In this document: positions 36,684 through 45,364 of the stretch, piece by piece
How the letters are laid out: each line of letters starts with the position of its first letter
How positions within the stretch are numbered: the stretch's first letter is position 1
NCBI GenBank assembly: GCA_019638015.1
Contig: JAHBUP010000001.1
Span: forward strand, 310,001-374,000
Reading direction: 5' to 3'
Length of the DNA: 64,000 bases
Source: Melioribacteraceae bacterium
GTDB lineage: Bacteria; Bacteroidota; Ignavibacteria; Ignavibacteriales; Melioribacteraceae
Notes under the pieces: generated by a model
What the model was told of the DNA's origin: nothing
Database searches by the model: none
The model's input: only the letters and a program-made list of their open reading frames with translations
Position numbers and translations under genes: made by a program

Positions 36684-37580
36684 ATGAATCCATCACCAAA
36701 TTTTAGTGCTCCAATCTCATCAATTAATGTTGCTTCTCCAAAGCAGGCATTTATGTCGCAGCCTACTTTCGAAATAATTCGAAAATTCATTTATGAAAAT
36801 ACAGGCATCTATTTCCAGGATAATAAAAAATATTTTCTTGAGAGTAGACTTCAAAGAAGAATGAATTTTTTGGGATTAAAAACATTTGAAGAATATTTTG
36901 ATCAGATTCGGTATTCATCCGGAGCAGCCGCAGAGAAGAAATATTTTTTTGAAGCAGTTACTATTAATGAAACTTTTTTCTTTAGAAATCAACCGCAATT
37001 AGATGCGCTTGCTTCTCATATTCTACCCGAAATAATTAACACCAAATTATTTACCGGAAAAAATAAACTTAAAATTTGGAGCGCCGCAAGCTCATCAGGT
37101 GAAGAAGCGTATTCGGTTGGAATGGTATTTCAAGATTTAATTAAACCGCGTTATTCAAATTTTGATTTGGAAATAGTTGGTACAGATATTAATAGTGCTG
37201 TTGTTGAAACAGCTAATGGAGGAATTTACCGCGATTACTCTGTTAGGAATACCCCACCATATTATCTAAAAAAATATTTTAAAACGGCCGGTGGCACTTT
37301 TGAAGTCCATCCCGACGTAAAAAAAATGGCCTCGTTCAAGGTGATGAATTTATATGATGATACGGCTATGCGGGGCATGTTTAATTTTGATGTGATTTTT
37401 TGCGCGAATGTACTCATTTATTTTGATGCGGCTTCAAAAATAAAAGTTGTATCGCATCTTTATAACTCACTAAATAAAGGGGGATATCTGTTTATTGGTT
37501 ATTCCGAAACACTGCATGGTATTTCCAAGGCATTTAAACTAGTCAGTTTTCCAAATACTGTTGGTTACAAAAAGGAGTAG
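36684..37580 (+). CDS. cheR: Chemotaxis protein methyltransferase CheR
   Basis: S-adenosylmethionine-dependent methylation of receptor glutamates, opposing CheB. Residues about 27-100 are the all-helical CheR_N domain (FIYENTGIYFQDNKKYFLESRL). The SAM-binding domain follows with WSAASSSGEEAYSVGM (about 132-147), VGTDINSAVVETA and the CANVLIYFD segment (about 245-253). Length is 298 residues, slightly long because of an unstructured Ser/Pro-rich start of ~25 residues. No TPR or pentapeptide-binding beta-subdomain insert is obvious, consistent with a receptor that lacks the tethering pentapeptide. Confidence 0.95.
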   Translation: MNPSPNFSAPISSINVASPKQAFMSQPTFEIIRKFIYENTGIYFQDNKKYFLESRLQRRMNFLGLKTFEEYFDQIRYSSGAAAEKKYFFEAVTINETFFFRNQPQLDALASHILPEIINTKLFTGKNKLKIWSAASSSGEEAYSVGMVFQDLIKPRYSNFDLEIVGTDINSAVVETANGGIYRDYSVRNTPPYYLKKYFKTAGGTFEVHPDVKKMASFKVMNLYDDTAMRGMFNFDVIFCANVLIYFDAASKIKVVSHLYNSLNKGGYLFIGYSETLHGISKAFKLVSFPNTVGYKKE

Positions 37581-37586
37581 AGTGTT

Positions 37587-37952
37587 ATGAAAAAAGTAAT
37601 TCTTGTTGCCGATGATTCCCCGACAATCAGAAAATTTGTTTCGGTTGCCTTATCGGTTAAAGGTTTCGAAATAATTGCGTGCTGCGACGGTATGGAGGCT
37701 ATTGAAATTTTACCAAATCATAAAATTGATTTGGTAATAACTGATCTGAATATGCCAAATGTTGACGGATTTGAATTAATTAGCTCGATTCGCGGTAACG
37801 AGTCGTATAAAGATCTACCAATTATTGTTCTTTCATCTCTCGGTAATACAGAGGATATACAAAGAGGATTAGAGTGTGGAGCAAATTCATATTTAGTGAA
37901 GCCCTTCGATCCTAAACGGGTAGCTTATGAAGTTTCTAAATATTTAAACTAG
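37587..37952 (+). CDS. cheY: CheY-like single-domain response regulator (1)
   Basis: 121-residue stand-alone receiver: acid pocket D9-D10, acceptor D53 in VITDLNMPNVDG, Ser/Thr in IVLSS, Lys in YLVKPF. It is next to cheR and six bases after it. It is less like flagellar CheY than the following gene (no TMRRI or DWNMP), so it may be the phosphate sink or a regulator of another output; this division of labour is inference. Confidence 0.9.
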   Translation: MKKVILVADDSPTIRKFVSVALSVKGFEIIACCDGMEAIEILPNHKIDLVITDLNMPNVDGFELISSIRGNESYKDLPIIVLSSLGNTEDIQRGLECGANSYLVKPFDPKRVAYEVSKYLN

Positions 37953-37961
37953 AGGTTAATT

Positions 37962-38342
37962 ATGCCATTAAAATTCTTAGTTGTTGATGATTCAGTAACC
38001 ATGAGAAGAATTGTTGTTAATTCTCTCAAAACTATAGGTCATAACGAGTTCGTTGAAGCTGGTGACGGCAGAGAAGCACTAACTAAACTTCAAGCCGATG
38101 ATACAATTAATTTTGTTATTACAGATTGGAATATGCCAGATGTATCGGGACTTGAGTTGGTTAAGTCAATTCGTTCCGATAATAAATTTGGAGCAATTCC
38201 AATATTAATGGTTACTACAAGAGGTTTAAAAGAAGATATTCTTGAAGCCCTTCAGGCAAAGGTTAATAATTATGTCGTAAAACCTTTTACTCCTCAGGTG
38301 TTAAAAGAAAAAATTGAACAAATAATAGCAACACCAGCATAA
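37962..38342 (+). CDS. cheY: Chemotaxis response regulator CheY (2), flagellar-type
   Basis: 126-residue receiver with the classical flagellar CheY signature: KFLVVDDSVTMRRIVVNSL, acceptor D55 in VITDWNMPDVSG, MVTTRG and NNYVVKPFT. Phosphorylated by CheA, it should bind the switch protein FliM, whose N-terminus here (SQQEIDQLL) is intact. It precedes the CheZ-like phosphatase gene by 11 bases, and the preceding cheY gene by nine. Confidence 0.95.
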   Translation: MPLKFLVVDDSVTMRRIVVNSLKTIGHNEFVEAGDGREALTKLQADDTINFVITDWNMPDVSGLELVKSIRSDNKFGAIPILMVTTRGLKEDILEALQAKVNNYVVKPFTPQVLKEKIEQIIATPA

Positions 38343-38353
38343 GGAATTCAAAT

Positions 38354-39040
38354 ATGGCATCAGAAAATTTTGAACAAGTATTTCAGAAACTCGGCGACTT
38401 GAAATCTTTTTTTGTGTATGGACAAAGATTAGTCCCAATTTTTCAGAAAATTATTGATTTTATGCAGGATACAGTTCCTCTCCTAGAAAACGTAAATCAA
38501 TCTATTCACGATAGCACCAGTAAAATTCCAAAAGCCGCGGTACAGCTTAGCAGTGTTACAAATGCCACGGAATTGGCAACTACAGAAATTCTGGATACTG
38601 TTGATACGCTTATTGGGGAAGTTACTCACATGAAATCGAAACTTAGTGATTTACGCAGCAGACTGGGAGAATCAAAGGAATCACTTGAGCCGGAAGTTGA
38701 TGCAATAATTACTACGGTTGATAAAATTGAAATGGGAATGCTCAATATAACTTTATCGTTACAGGTACAAGATATTACAGCACAGCAATTATCTTCAGTT
38801 AATCATTTAATTTCTTCTATTCAAGATAAGCTTGCTTCATTATTGGTCGATTTGAACACTAAAGAAATTAAAACAATACCAACAATAGATGATATGGAAA
38901 TATCAAAAAACGCCGCTTTTAATCCTAATGCTCGTTATGAAAAAAGTGATGCAAAACAGGACATAGCCAATAAAATGGTGGATCAAATAACTAACCAAAC
39001 TTCTCAAGCTGAAATTGACAAATTATTTGCACAAAAATGA
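38354..39040 (+). CDS. cheZ: CheZ-like CheY phosphatase
   Basis: 228 residues, almost entirely helical, as expected for the long helical hairpin of CheZ. The catalytic segment of CheZ (QDLTGQ; Asp and Gln four apart) is matched by QDITAQ with D140 and Q144. The C-terminus ends in SQAEIDKLFAQK, a CheY-binding-like peptide joined by a ~45-residue flexible linker, as in CheZ. Overall identity to proteobacterial CheZ looks low, so the call rests on motif, architecture and place between cheY and cheA. It overlaps the cheA start by four bases. Confidence 0.75.
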   Translation: MASENFEQVFQKLGDLKSFFVYGQRLVPIFQKIIDFMQDTVPLLENVNQSIHDSTSKIPKAAVQLSSVTNATELATTEILDTVDTLIGEVTHMKSKLSDLRSRLGESKESLEPEVDAIITTVDKIEMGMLNITLSLQVQDITAQQLSSVNHLISSIQDKLASLLVDLNTKEIKTIPTIDDMEISKNAAFNPNARYEKSDAKQDIANKMVDQITNQTSQAEIDKLFAQK

Positions 39041-40884
39041 GCGAAAATAAACAGTTAGAAACTTTAATCGATCCCGACATGAGGGAAATTATTGAGAGCT
39101 TTTTAGTTGAGACAAAAGAGATTCTCGATAAACTTGACTTCGATCTTCTTGAACTAGAAAAACGACCGGAAGATTCAGAATTGTTAAATCAAATATTTAG
39201 ATCTTTCCACACAATTAAAGGTACATCGGGATTTCTTGGACTCGAAAAACTACCTGAAGTAACTCATAAATGTGAGGATATTCTAAATAAACTTCGCAAA
39301 GGGGAAATGCAATTATCCACTCCCTTGATGGATGGAATTATTTTTGGTTTTGATACCATCAAAGAGTTAGTAAGTAAAATAGAAAATGATAAAAATGAAG
39401 ATGTGGATACGAGTAACGTAAATAAAACGCTTGAAAGGCTTTTGCCGGGTGATATCACAGAGAAATTTGATGATGATGATTTAGCGAAAATGATCGATTC
39501 TCAGAAAAATACAATGAGGGAAGTGGAATCCTCAGCTTTAGTTACCAATCAAGATACAGCTAATGAAACAAATGCACCGGTAGAAAACATTAGCAATTTG
39601 CCTGCGAATATTGCAGAAAATATTCCTCAAAAAGTTGATATACCAAAACCGGATGCACAGAAGAAAAAAACAACCGAAACCGTTGCCGATAATACAATTC
39701 GCGTGGATGTTGAGCGGTTAGATAATTTGCTTGATATAGTTTCAGAAATTGTTTTGGGAAGAAACCGCCTCGCACAAGTTAATTCGGAATTCGGCATCGC
39801 TAATGAAGGAAGTAAATATTCAAAGGACTTTGGTGAAGTAACAAAACAAATTGACTTAATGACCACCGAACTTCAGCTTGTTGCTATGAAGCTAAGAATG
39901 ATTAAGATTGGAAAAATATTTAACCGATACCCACGACTGGTTCGCGATTTATGTAAAGATCTCGGTAAAGAAGTTGACTTGGTGATTGTGGGAGAGGAAA
40001 CAGAAGTTGATAAAAACTTAATTGAAGAAATTAATGATCCGTTGGTTCACTTAATTCGCAACTCAGTTGATCATGGCGTTGAAATGCCCGATATAAGAGA
40101 AAAAGCGGGCAAGCCTAGAAAGGGAACTGTGGTTCTTTCGGCTGAGCATTTAGGTAATAATATCCAAATTTCTATTGAAGATGATGGCAAAGGAATTAAT
40201 CCTGATATTATTAAAGAGAAAGCGATTTCTAAAGGGTTGATTTCAAAAGAAAGAGCAAAAGACCTTTCACGCCAAGAAATTCTGAATTTAATTTTTCTCC
40301 CCGGTTTTTCCACCGCCGAGAAAGTATCAAATGTCTCGGGGCGCGGTGTGGGAATGGATGTGGTAAAAACTAATGTTTCCCGACTTCGCGGTATCATCAA
40401 TATTGAGTCGGAAACCGGGAAAGGAACTAAAATAATTATTAAACTTCCATTAACTTTAGCTATTATTCCTGGCATGATTGTTAAGGTACGGGGTGAAGCT
40501 CTTGTAATTCCTCTTGGTTCGGTAATAGAAGTTATTCGGGTTAACAAAAACCAGATTCATACAATAAAAGGAACAGAAGTAATTAATGTTCGTAATTCTG
40601 TACTTCCAATTGTGAGTATGGAAAATTTATTGAAGAGTACTAAACAAAGAACCTATGAAGAAGAACCTGAACTTCAATATGTGGTAGAGGTTGGAATAGC
40701 TGAAAAAAGATATGGAATTAAAGTTGATGAATTAATAGGTCAACAGGAAGTTGTAATTAAATCATTGGGCGCTTATCTCGGTAAAATAGATGGATTAGCC
40801 GGCTCAACAATTATGGGAGATGGAACTGTTGTGATAATTATCGATATTAATGAATTATTCCACAAACTGGAAATGCAGTCTTGA
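39037..40884 (+). CDS. cheA: Chemotaxis histidine kinase CheA
   Basis: 615 residues. P1/HPt about 10-115 with the phosphoacceptor H58 in RSFHTIKGTSGFLG. A linker of about 140-215 rich in Asn/Glu/Pro has no clear P2 domain. P3 dimerisation begins at TIRVDVERLDNLLDIVSEIV, P4 ATP-binding contains HLIRNSVDHGVE, DDGKGI and GRGVGMDVVKTNV, and P5 (CheW-like) covers about 475-615. The apparent lack of P2 would mean CheY and CheB are phosphorylated without dedicated docking. Start codon overlaps the cheZ stop and its own end overlaps cheB. Confidence 0.96.
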   Translation: MSENKQLETLIDPDMREIIESFLVETKEILDKLDFDLLELEKRPEDSELLNQIFRSFHTIKGTSGFLGLEKLPEVTHKCEDILNKLRKGEMQLSTPLMDGIIFGFDTIKELVSKIENDKNEDVDTSNVNKTLERLLPGDITEKFDDDDLAKMIDSQKNTMREVESSALVTNQDTANETNAPVENISNLPANIAENIPQKVDIPKPDAQKKKTTETVADNTIRVDVERLDNLLDIVSEIVLGRNRLAQVNSEFGIANEGSKYSKDFGEVTKQIDLMTTELQLVAMKLRMIKIGKIFNRYPRLVRDLCKDLGKEVDLVIVGEETEVDKNLIEEINDPLVHLIRNSVDHGVEMPDIREKAGKPRKGTVVLSAEHLGNNIQISIEDDGKGINPDIIKEKAISKGLISKERAKDLSRQEILNLIFLPGFSTAEKVSNVSGRGVGMDVVKTNVSRLRGIINIESETGKGTKIIIKLPLTLAIIPGMIVKVRGEALVIPLGSVIEVIRVNKNQIHTIKGTEVINVRNSVLPIVSMENLLKSTKQRTYEEEPELQYVVEVGIAEKRYGIKVDELIGQQEVVIKSLGAYLGKIDGLAGSTIMGDGTVVIIIDINELFHKLEMQS

Positions 40885-41954
40885 GTTTATCAGATAAAAT
40901 TACTGTAGTTGTTATAGATGACTCTGCATTCATGAGGAAATCATTATCATTAATGCTAAGCAGCGATCCGCAAATTTCGGTTGTTGGTACTGCTCGCAAT
41001 GGTCTCGAAGGAATTGAGCTCATAAAAAAAACAAATCCGGATGTTGCCACACTTGATATTGAAATGCCTGTAATGGATGGATTGACTGCCCTTAAAAAAA
41101 TAATGGCAGAATGCCCTACTTCTGTTATAATGGTAAGTTCTTTAACAACAGAGGGGGCACAATCTACTATTAAAGCTATGGAATTGGGCGCTGTTGATTT
41201 TATTCCTAAAGAAATGTCATACGTTAGTGTGAATATCTCTCAGGTAAAGGATGATTTAATTCAAAAAGTAAAAGCTATTGGCAGACAGAAAGCAGTAAGA
41301 GATAGATTAAGAAGATTAAGAGCTGTTGAAAACCGACCTAGAATGACATCGACCAATTTGACAAGAATGGAGCTTCCTAAAATTGGGTACCGAGCAATAT
41401 CCCTTGGTATTTCTACGGGCGGTCCATTTACTCTTCAAAAAGTATTACCTGAATTATCCGACTCTATTAAAATTCCCATTTTTATTGTTCAGCATATGCC
41501 CCCAAAATTTACAAAGTCGTTGGCAGATAGATTAAACTCAATGTGCAAACTCGAAGTTAAAGAAGCTGAAGATGGGGAGACAATTCAAGCCGGTAAAGTT
41601 TATATTGCTCCGGGAGGAATGCACATGAAGATAAAACAAGGTACTGCCGGAAATAATTATATTTATATTACAAGAGAACCAAGCGATACACTTCACCGTC
41701 CAGCTGTTGATATCACTATGAATTCGGTTATAGATGCTTATGGTAAATATACACTTGGGGTTATAATGACTGGTATGGGCAAGGATGGTTTTGAAGCAAT
41801 AAAAAGGTTGAAATCACTTGGCGGTTATACAATAGCACAGGAAGAAGAGAGTTGTGTAGTATATGGAATGCCAAAAGCTATTGTAGATGCAGGTTTTGCC
41901 GATATGATTTTATCGGCAGAAAGAATTCCACAAATTATTAATAAAGCGGTGTAA
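40881..41954 (+). CDS. cheB: Chemotaxis response regulator / protein-glutamate methylesterase CheB
   Basis: 357 residues. Receiver about 8-130 with D59 in TLDIEMPVMDG; methylesterase about 165-355 with the catalytic triad S178 (GISTGGP), H205 (VQHMPPKFT) and D302 (TGMGKDG). It demethylates or deamidates receptor side chains. The start is a TTG at 40881 that overlaps the cheA stop by four bases, so it depends on cheA translation. The receiver and esterase are joined by an Arg-rich linker (RQKAVRDRLRRLRAVENR). Confidence 0.95.
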   Translation: MSLSDKITVVVIDDSAFMRKSLSLMLSSDPQISVVGTARNGLEGIELIKKTNPDVATLDIEMPVMDGLTALKKIMAECPTSVIMVSSLTTEGAQSTIKAMELGAVDFIPKEMSYVSVNISQVKDDLIQKVKAIGRQKAVRDRLRRLRAVENRPRMTSTNLTRMELPKIGYRAISLGISTGGPFTLQKVLPELSDSIKIPIFIVQHMPPKFTKSLADRLNSMCKLEVKEAEDGETIQAGKVYIAPGGMHMKIKQGTAGNNYIYITREPSDTLHRPAVDITMNSVIDAYGKYTLGVIMTGMGKDGFEAIKRLKSLGGYTIAQEEESCVVYGMPKAIVDAGFADMILSAERIPQIINKAV

Positions 41955-41956
41955 GA

Positions 41957-42202
41957 ATGACAAACAGTTTCGAAGATGCATTATTTAAAGAAATATTCAG
42001 CAAAAACAACGCTTCATCAGGCAATCTAATAAAAGCAAGTGAAGCCCAGATTAAAGGTGCTACAAAAATTGTATGTGAAGATGATGAGCTAGATGGCGTT
42101 AAAATATTTCTGAAAAAAGATGCCAGCGATTCGATTAAAGAAATTAAATTTGTTTGCTCATGCGGTCAAACCAAGTCTATAATCCTCGATTATTCTGAGT
42201 AA
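41957..42202 (+). CDS. Small hypothetical protein at the end of the che operon
   Basis: 81 residues, acidic at both ends, with a CSCGQTK segment near residues 66-72 and no signal peptide or helix long enough for a membrane. I do not recognise it. It starts two bases after the cheB stop and must be co-transcribed with it. The single CxC could bind a metal or form a disulphide, but nothing else supports this. Confidence 0.65.
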   Translation: MTNSFEDALFKEIFSKNNASSGNLIKASEAQIKGATKIVCEDDELDGVKIFLKKDASDSIKEIKFVCSCGQTKSIILDYSE

Positions 42203-42279
42203 TAAATCGCAATTGGTTAATTTTAGCCAAATTCTACTAATAAACTCCCCCTAAATATCAATTTTTAGCCCTTAATAAC

Positions 42280-42296
42280 TGGCACTTCTTTTGGCT
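42280..42296 (+). promoter_or_regulatory. Sigma54-like promoter of the flgB operon
   Basis: TGGCAC, five bases, TTGGCT, with GG-N10-GG-C, 31 bases before flgB. The -24 half is a perfect consensus; the -12 half is TTGG instead of TTGC. Confidence 0.55.
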
Positions 42297-42326
42297 GTTA
42301 TTTATGAAATAAGTTAAAGGGCAATT

Positions 42327-42722
42327 ATGTCAAACTCAGTAAAACTACTTCATAATCTTCTCGATTACTGCTCAGAGAAGAACAAAGTAATCTCAAAAAA
42401 TATTGCCAATATTGGAACTGAGAAGTACAATAGAGAAGATATCGTTTTTAATGATCTTTTAAATGACAATGTAAATTCCCTCGTAAAAACCTCAAACAGC
42501 AAACATCTATCCAGTTTGAATATCCAGGAAAATGGTTCTTCGAAATTTAAAGTTGTTGAAGATAGCAGCGAAGAATCTATTAGCGGGGCAAACAATGTTA
42601 GTATTGAAAGAGAGATGGCTGAATTAGCAGAGAATACACTTCGATTCAGATTTGCCTCAAAAAAAGTTGGTGATTACTATAGGCAAATTCAAAACGTAAT
42701 TAAAGGAAGCGGAAGAGCATGA
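42327..42722 (+). CDS. flgB: Flagellar basal-body rod protein FlgB
   Basis: Proximal rod subunit exported to the periplasm. 131 residues with the usual N-terminal helix (LHNLLDYCSEKNKVISKNIANIGTEKYNRED), where NIAN is the conserved rod/hook motif, and a C-terminal helix (MAELAENTLRFRFASKKVGDYYRQI). No cleaved signal peptide, as for type-III exported rod proteins. First gene of a 13-gene operon, overlapping flgC by four bases. Confidence 0.95.
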   Translation: MSNSVKLLHNLLDYCSEKNKVISKNIANIGTEKYNREDIVFNDLLNDNVNSLVKTSNSKHLSSLNIQENGSSKFKVVEDSSEESISGANNVSIEREMAELAENTLRFRFASKKVGDYYRQIQNVIKGSGRA

Positions 42723-43222
42723 AAATCTTAGGAAGTCTCTTTGGTCTCAATGTTAGCACTAAGGGTATGAGTATCCAAAGAAAGAAGATGGATATAATCT
42801 CGGAAAACATCGCCAATGCCGATGCGGTTAGAACTCAAGATGGTGAACCATACCGCCGTAAAATGATCAAGGTTTCCGACGTAGATAATGCATTTGCAAA
42901 AAAATTACAGATTGAAGGACAAAGTTTTGAACTGAATACTACAAAAAGCGGACATTTAAACACATCAGCATTTCCTCAGCAAATGACTATTGAAACTCAT
43001 CCCGATAAATTATCTATCGAAGAAAAAGTTGATGAGAGTTTAGGAGATAGAGTTTACATGCCCGAACATCCCGATGCGGATAAAGATGGTTATGTGGAAA
43101 TGTCGAACGTAAATATAATTACTGAAATGGTTGATATGATTGCCGCTTCAAGAAGCTATGAGGCAAATCTGCAAGCACTTAATTCATCTAAACAAATGAT
43201 AAAAGATACTTTGGAGATGTAA
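42719..43222 (+). CDS. flgC: Flagellar basal-body rod protein FlgC
   Basis: Rod subunit; 167 residues with N-terminal GMSIQRKKMDIISENIANADAVRT and C-terminal YVEMSNVNIITEMVDMIAASRSYEANLQ, both standard FlgC/FlgG-family ends. Somewhat longer than the usual ~135-150 residues because of a central insertion around residues 55-100. Overlaps flgB and abuts the following small gene with no gap. Confidence 0.95.
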   Translation: MKILGSLFGLNVSTKGMSIQRKKMDIISENIANADAVRTQDGEPYRRKMIKVSDVDNAFAKKLQIEGQSFELNTTKSGHLNTSAFPQQMTIETHPDKLSIEEKVDESLGDRVYMPEHPDADKDGYVEMSNVNIITEMVDMIAASRSYEANLQALNSSKQMIKDTLEM

Positions 43223-43462
43223 ATGAATATTACAACAAACAATATTGGAAATTATGGACCTTCTTTTGTTAATAAAACACAGCAGATAAGAACTGATACT
43301 TCAATAAAAAAACAAGCTGAAAGAGTATCGGTTGAAGAAAAAAAGTTTTTTGCCAATATGTACCCGGATAAACAATCAGAAATAATGGATTACCAGTTCT
43401 ATAATTCAAAAGGTAAAATTCCCGGTGTACAATTGGGTTCACTATTTGATAGGAGAGGATAA
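43223..43462 (+). CDS. Small conserved-looking protein between flgC and fliE
   Basis: 79 residues, no signal peptide. The N-terminal half is Asn/Thr/Gln-rich and probably disordered. The C-terminal half is compact, with VEEKKFFANMYPDKQ followed by VQLGSLFDRRG. The start directly abuts flgC and its stop overlaps nothing but sits next to the fliE Shine-Dalgarno. It is not one of the universal flagellar genes. A general resemblance in the LG-x-x-x-DRRG end to small proteins of other flagellar operons is my impression only. Possible assembly cofactor; unknown. Confidence 0.7.
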   Translation: MNITTNNIGNYGPSFVNKTQQIRTDTSIKKQAERVSVEEKKFFANMYPDKQSEIMDYQFYNSKGKIPGVQLGSLFDRRG

Positions 43463-43463
43463 T

Positions 43464-43757
43464 ATGAATATTGAAGGAATTAAAGGAGTAATGCCGCAGA
43501 GTATTCAACCAACCGGTAATTCAAAACCTGTAGGCGGACTAAGTTTCGGCAATACACTTAACGACTTAATTAAAGATGTAAATACTGCGCAAATTGATTC
43601 TCAAAAAGCAGTAGAAGGTTTTGTTGGCGGAGAGGGCGTTGAATTACATGAGGTAATGATTGCCGGCGCAAAAGCAAAAACTTCGCTCGAATTGTTGATG
43701 GAAGTAAGAAATAAAGCTGTTGATATGTTTAAAGAATTAACAAGGACACCAGTATAA
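43464..43757 (+). CDS. fliE: Flagellar hook-basal body complex protein FliE
   Basis: 97-residue rod-MS ring junction protein. Characteristic parts are LSFGNTLNDLIKDVNTAQ, the GEGVELHEVMIAGAKAKTSLELLMEVRNKAVDMFKEL core and a short TPV-type end. The frame runs back to 43425, but the ATG at 43464 follows a strong AGGAGAGG Shine-Dalgarno and is the start. The stop codon overlaps the fliF start by one base. Confidence 0.95.
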   Translation: MNIEGIKGVMPQSIQPTGNSKPVGGLSFGNTLNDLIKDVNTAQIDSQKAVEGFVGGEGVELHEVMIAGAKAKTSLELLMEVRNKAVDMFKELTRTPV

Positions 43758-45364
43758 TGAACGATAATCCATTTCAAGCGTTATTTGGTATTCTAAATAA
43801 ACTTGACCCAAAACAAAAATTTATGCTTGGCGCCGGAGTACTTGTTACTCTGGTTCTATTGGCGGTATCATTATTTTTATTGAATGAACCAACCTACTCA
43901 ACACTTTATTCGGGGCTATCTCAAGAAGATGCCGCAAAAGTAGTTGAATACTTGGGTGGTCAAAAAACTCTCTATAAATTAGAAGAAAATGGTCAAACTA
44001 TTAAAGTACCAAAAGAAAGAGTTTATGAACTTCGCTTGGCTTTAGCGGCAAAGGGAATTCCAAGCTCCGGTGTTATTGGTTATGAAATTTTTGATCAATC
44101 TACGATGGGCATGAGTGAGTTTATGCAAAAGCTCAATTACAAGCGTGCCCTCGAAGGGGAACTCGCTAGAACGATCAAACAGCAGGAAGGCGTTGAAGGT
44201 GTTCGTGTTCACATAGTTATTCCTCAAAAATCAATTTTTAAGGAAGAGGAAAAATTCCCTTCGGCATCTGTAGTTTTAAAACTTCGTAACAATGTTCCTC
44301 CTACAAAGGAAAAAATTCAATCTATTGTAAATCTAGTGTGCGGCAGTGTTGAAGGATTAATGGCTTCAAAAGTATCTGTTATTGATACTCGTGGCAGAAT
44401 ATTAAGTAATGATTCTGAAGAGGGTCCATTAGCATTTGCATCTTCAAAACAATATGAAATTAAAAAATCGGTAGAAAATTACTTAGCTCAAAAAGCACAG
44501 GTTATATTGGATAATGTTTTAGGATATGGAAACTCGATGGTTCAGGTAAATGCCGATCTCAATTTTGATCAGGTTGAAAAAACTATGGAAAATTACGATC
44601 CCGAATCTCAAGTTGCGGTAAGTGAAAGCACCGTAAAAACAAGCAATGCCGGTGTAACTCAAAAAGATTCAACTGCTCAATCGAACGAAAATACATTAAC
44701 CAATTATGAGATTAGCAAAACAATAGAAAGGGTGGTTTCGGGAACAGGTAATGTTAAAAGATTAAGTGTTGCCGCTGTGATTAATGACGTTGCAAAAGAG
44801 GTAAAAAATGGGGAGAAAGTTGATATTGTGTTTACTCCCAGAACTCCGGAACAAATACAAAAGCTGGAAGAAATTATTAAAAATGCGGTGGGTATTGATA
44901 TTCAAAGAAATGATCAGTTCTCAATTCAAAATATTCCATTTGAAGCAAAGATAATTGAATACCAGCCTGAAGAAACAACAATTTCGGGAATGCCGAATTC
45001 GAATGAAATGATAAATCTTATATTTATAGTTGTAGCCGTAATAGGCTCATTGTTCGTTCTAAAAAGTTTAATGAAAAGATTGAAAAGTGAAAAAATTGTA
45101 ATTGGAACTATTGGCGGTGGATCTTACTCAATGCCGGCTGAACCGCAATTCAGCTTATCAGCTCCTGAATCAAAAAAATCGACACCTCAAATTCCTTCAA
45201 GAAAAAGAAAACCAATGCTTCCTATGGGAGATATAGAAGATGAAATTAGCGAAGAAGCCATGCTAAAAAAGAATCAGCAGGAGAGAATCGTTAATTACGT
45301 AACTAAAAACCCAATGGATGCAGCAAAATTAATAAACGCCTGGATGCACGAAGATGAAATCTGA
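43757..45364 (+). CDS. fliF: Flagellar M-ring protein FliF
   Basis: 535-residue MS-ring subunit. Membrane helix 1 at about 25-45 (MLGAGVLVTLVLLAVSLFLL), ring-building motifs 1 and 2 in the periplasmic part (LYSGLSQEDAAKVVEYL; SEFMQKLNYKRALEGELART), and helix 2 near 418-438. The cytoplasmic C-terminus, with a basic/proline-rich linker (SRKRKPMLPMGDIEDEI) and a final helix, binds FliG. Overlaps fliG by 11 bases. Confidence 0.96.
   Translation: MNDNPFQALFGILNKLDPKQKFMLGAGVLVTLVLLAVSLFLLNEPTYSTLYSGLSQEDAAKVVEYLGGQKTLYKLEENGQTIKVPKERVYELRLALAAKGIPSSGVIGYEIFDQSTMGMSEFMQKLNYKRALEGELARTIKQQEGVEGVRVHIVIPQKSIFKEEEKFPSASVVLKLRNNVPPTKEKIQSIVNLVCGSVEGLMASKVSVIDTRGRILSNDSEEGPLAFASSKQYEIKKSVENYLAQKAQVILDNVLGYGNSMVQVNADLNFDQVEKTMENYDPESQVAVSESTVKTSNAGVTQKDSTAQSNENTLTNYEISKTIERVVSGTGNVKRLSVAAVINDVAKEVKNGEKVDIVFTPRTPEQIQKLEEIIKNAVGIDIQRNDQFSIQNIPFEAKIIEYQPEETTISGMPNSNEMINLIFIVVAVIGSLFVLKSLMKRLKSEKIVIGTIGGGSYSMPAEPQFSLSAPESKKSTPQIPSRKRKPMLPMGDIEDEISEEAMLKKNQQERIVNYVTKNPMDAAKLINAWMHEDEI

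Noticed and set aside
40071..40547. 158-codon minus-strand frame within cheA, and similar long frames inside fliI and fliK
   Set aside because: Mirror frames of strongly coding genes; products are serine/isoleucine/leucine-rich with no motifs.
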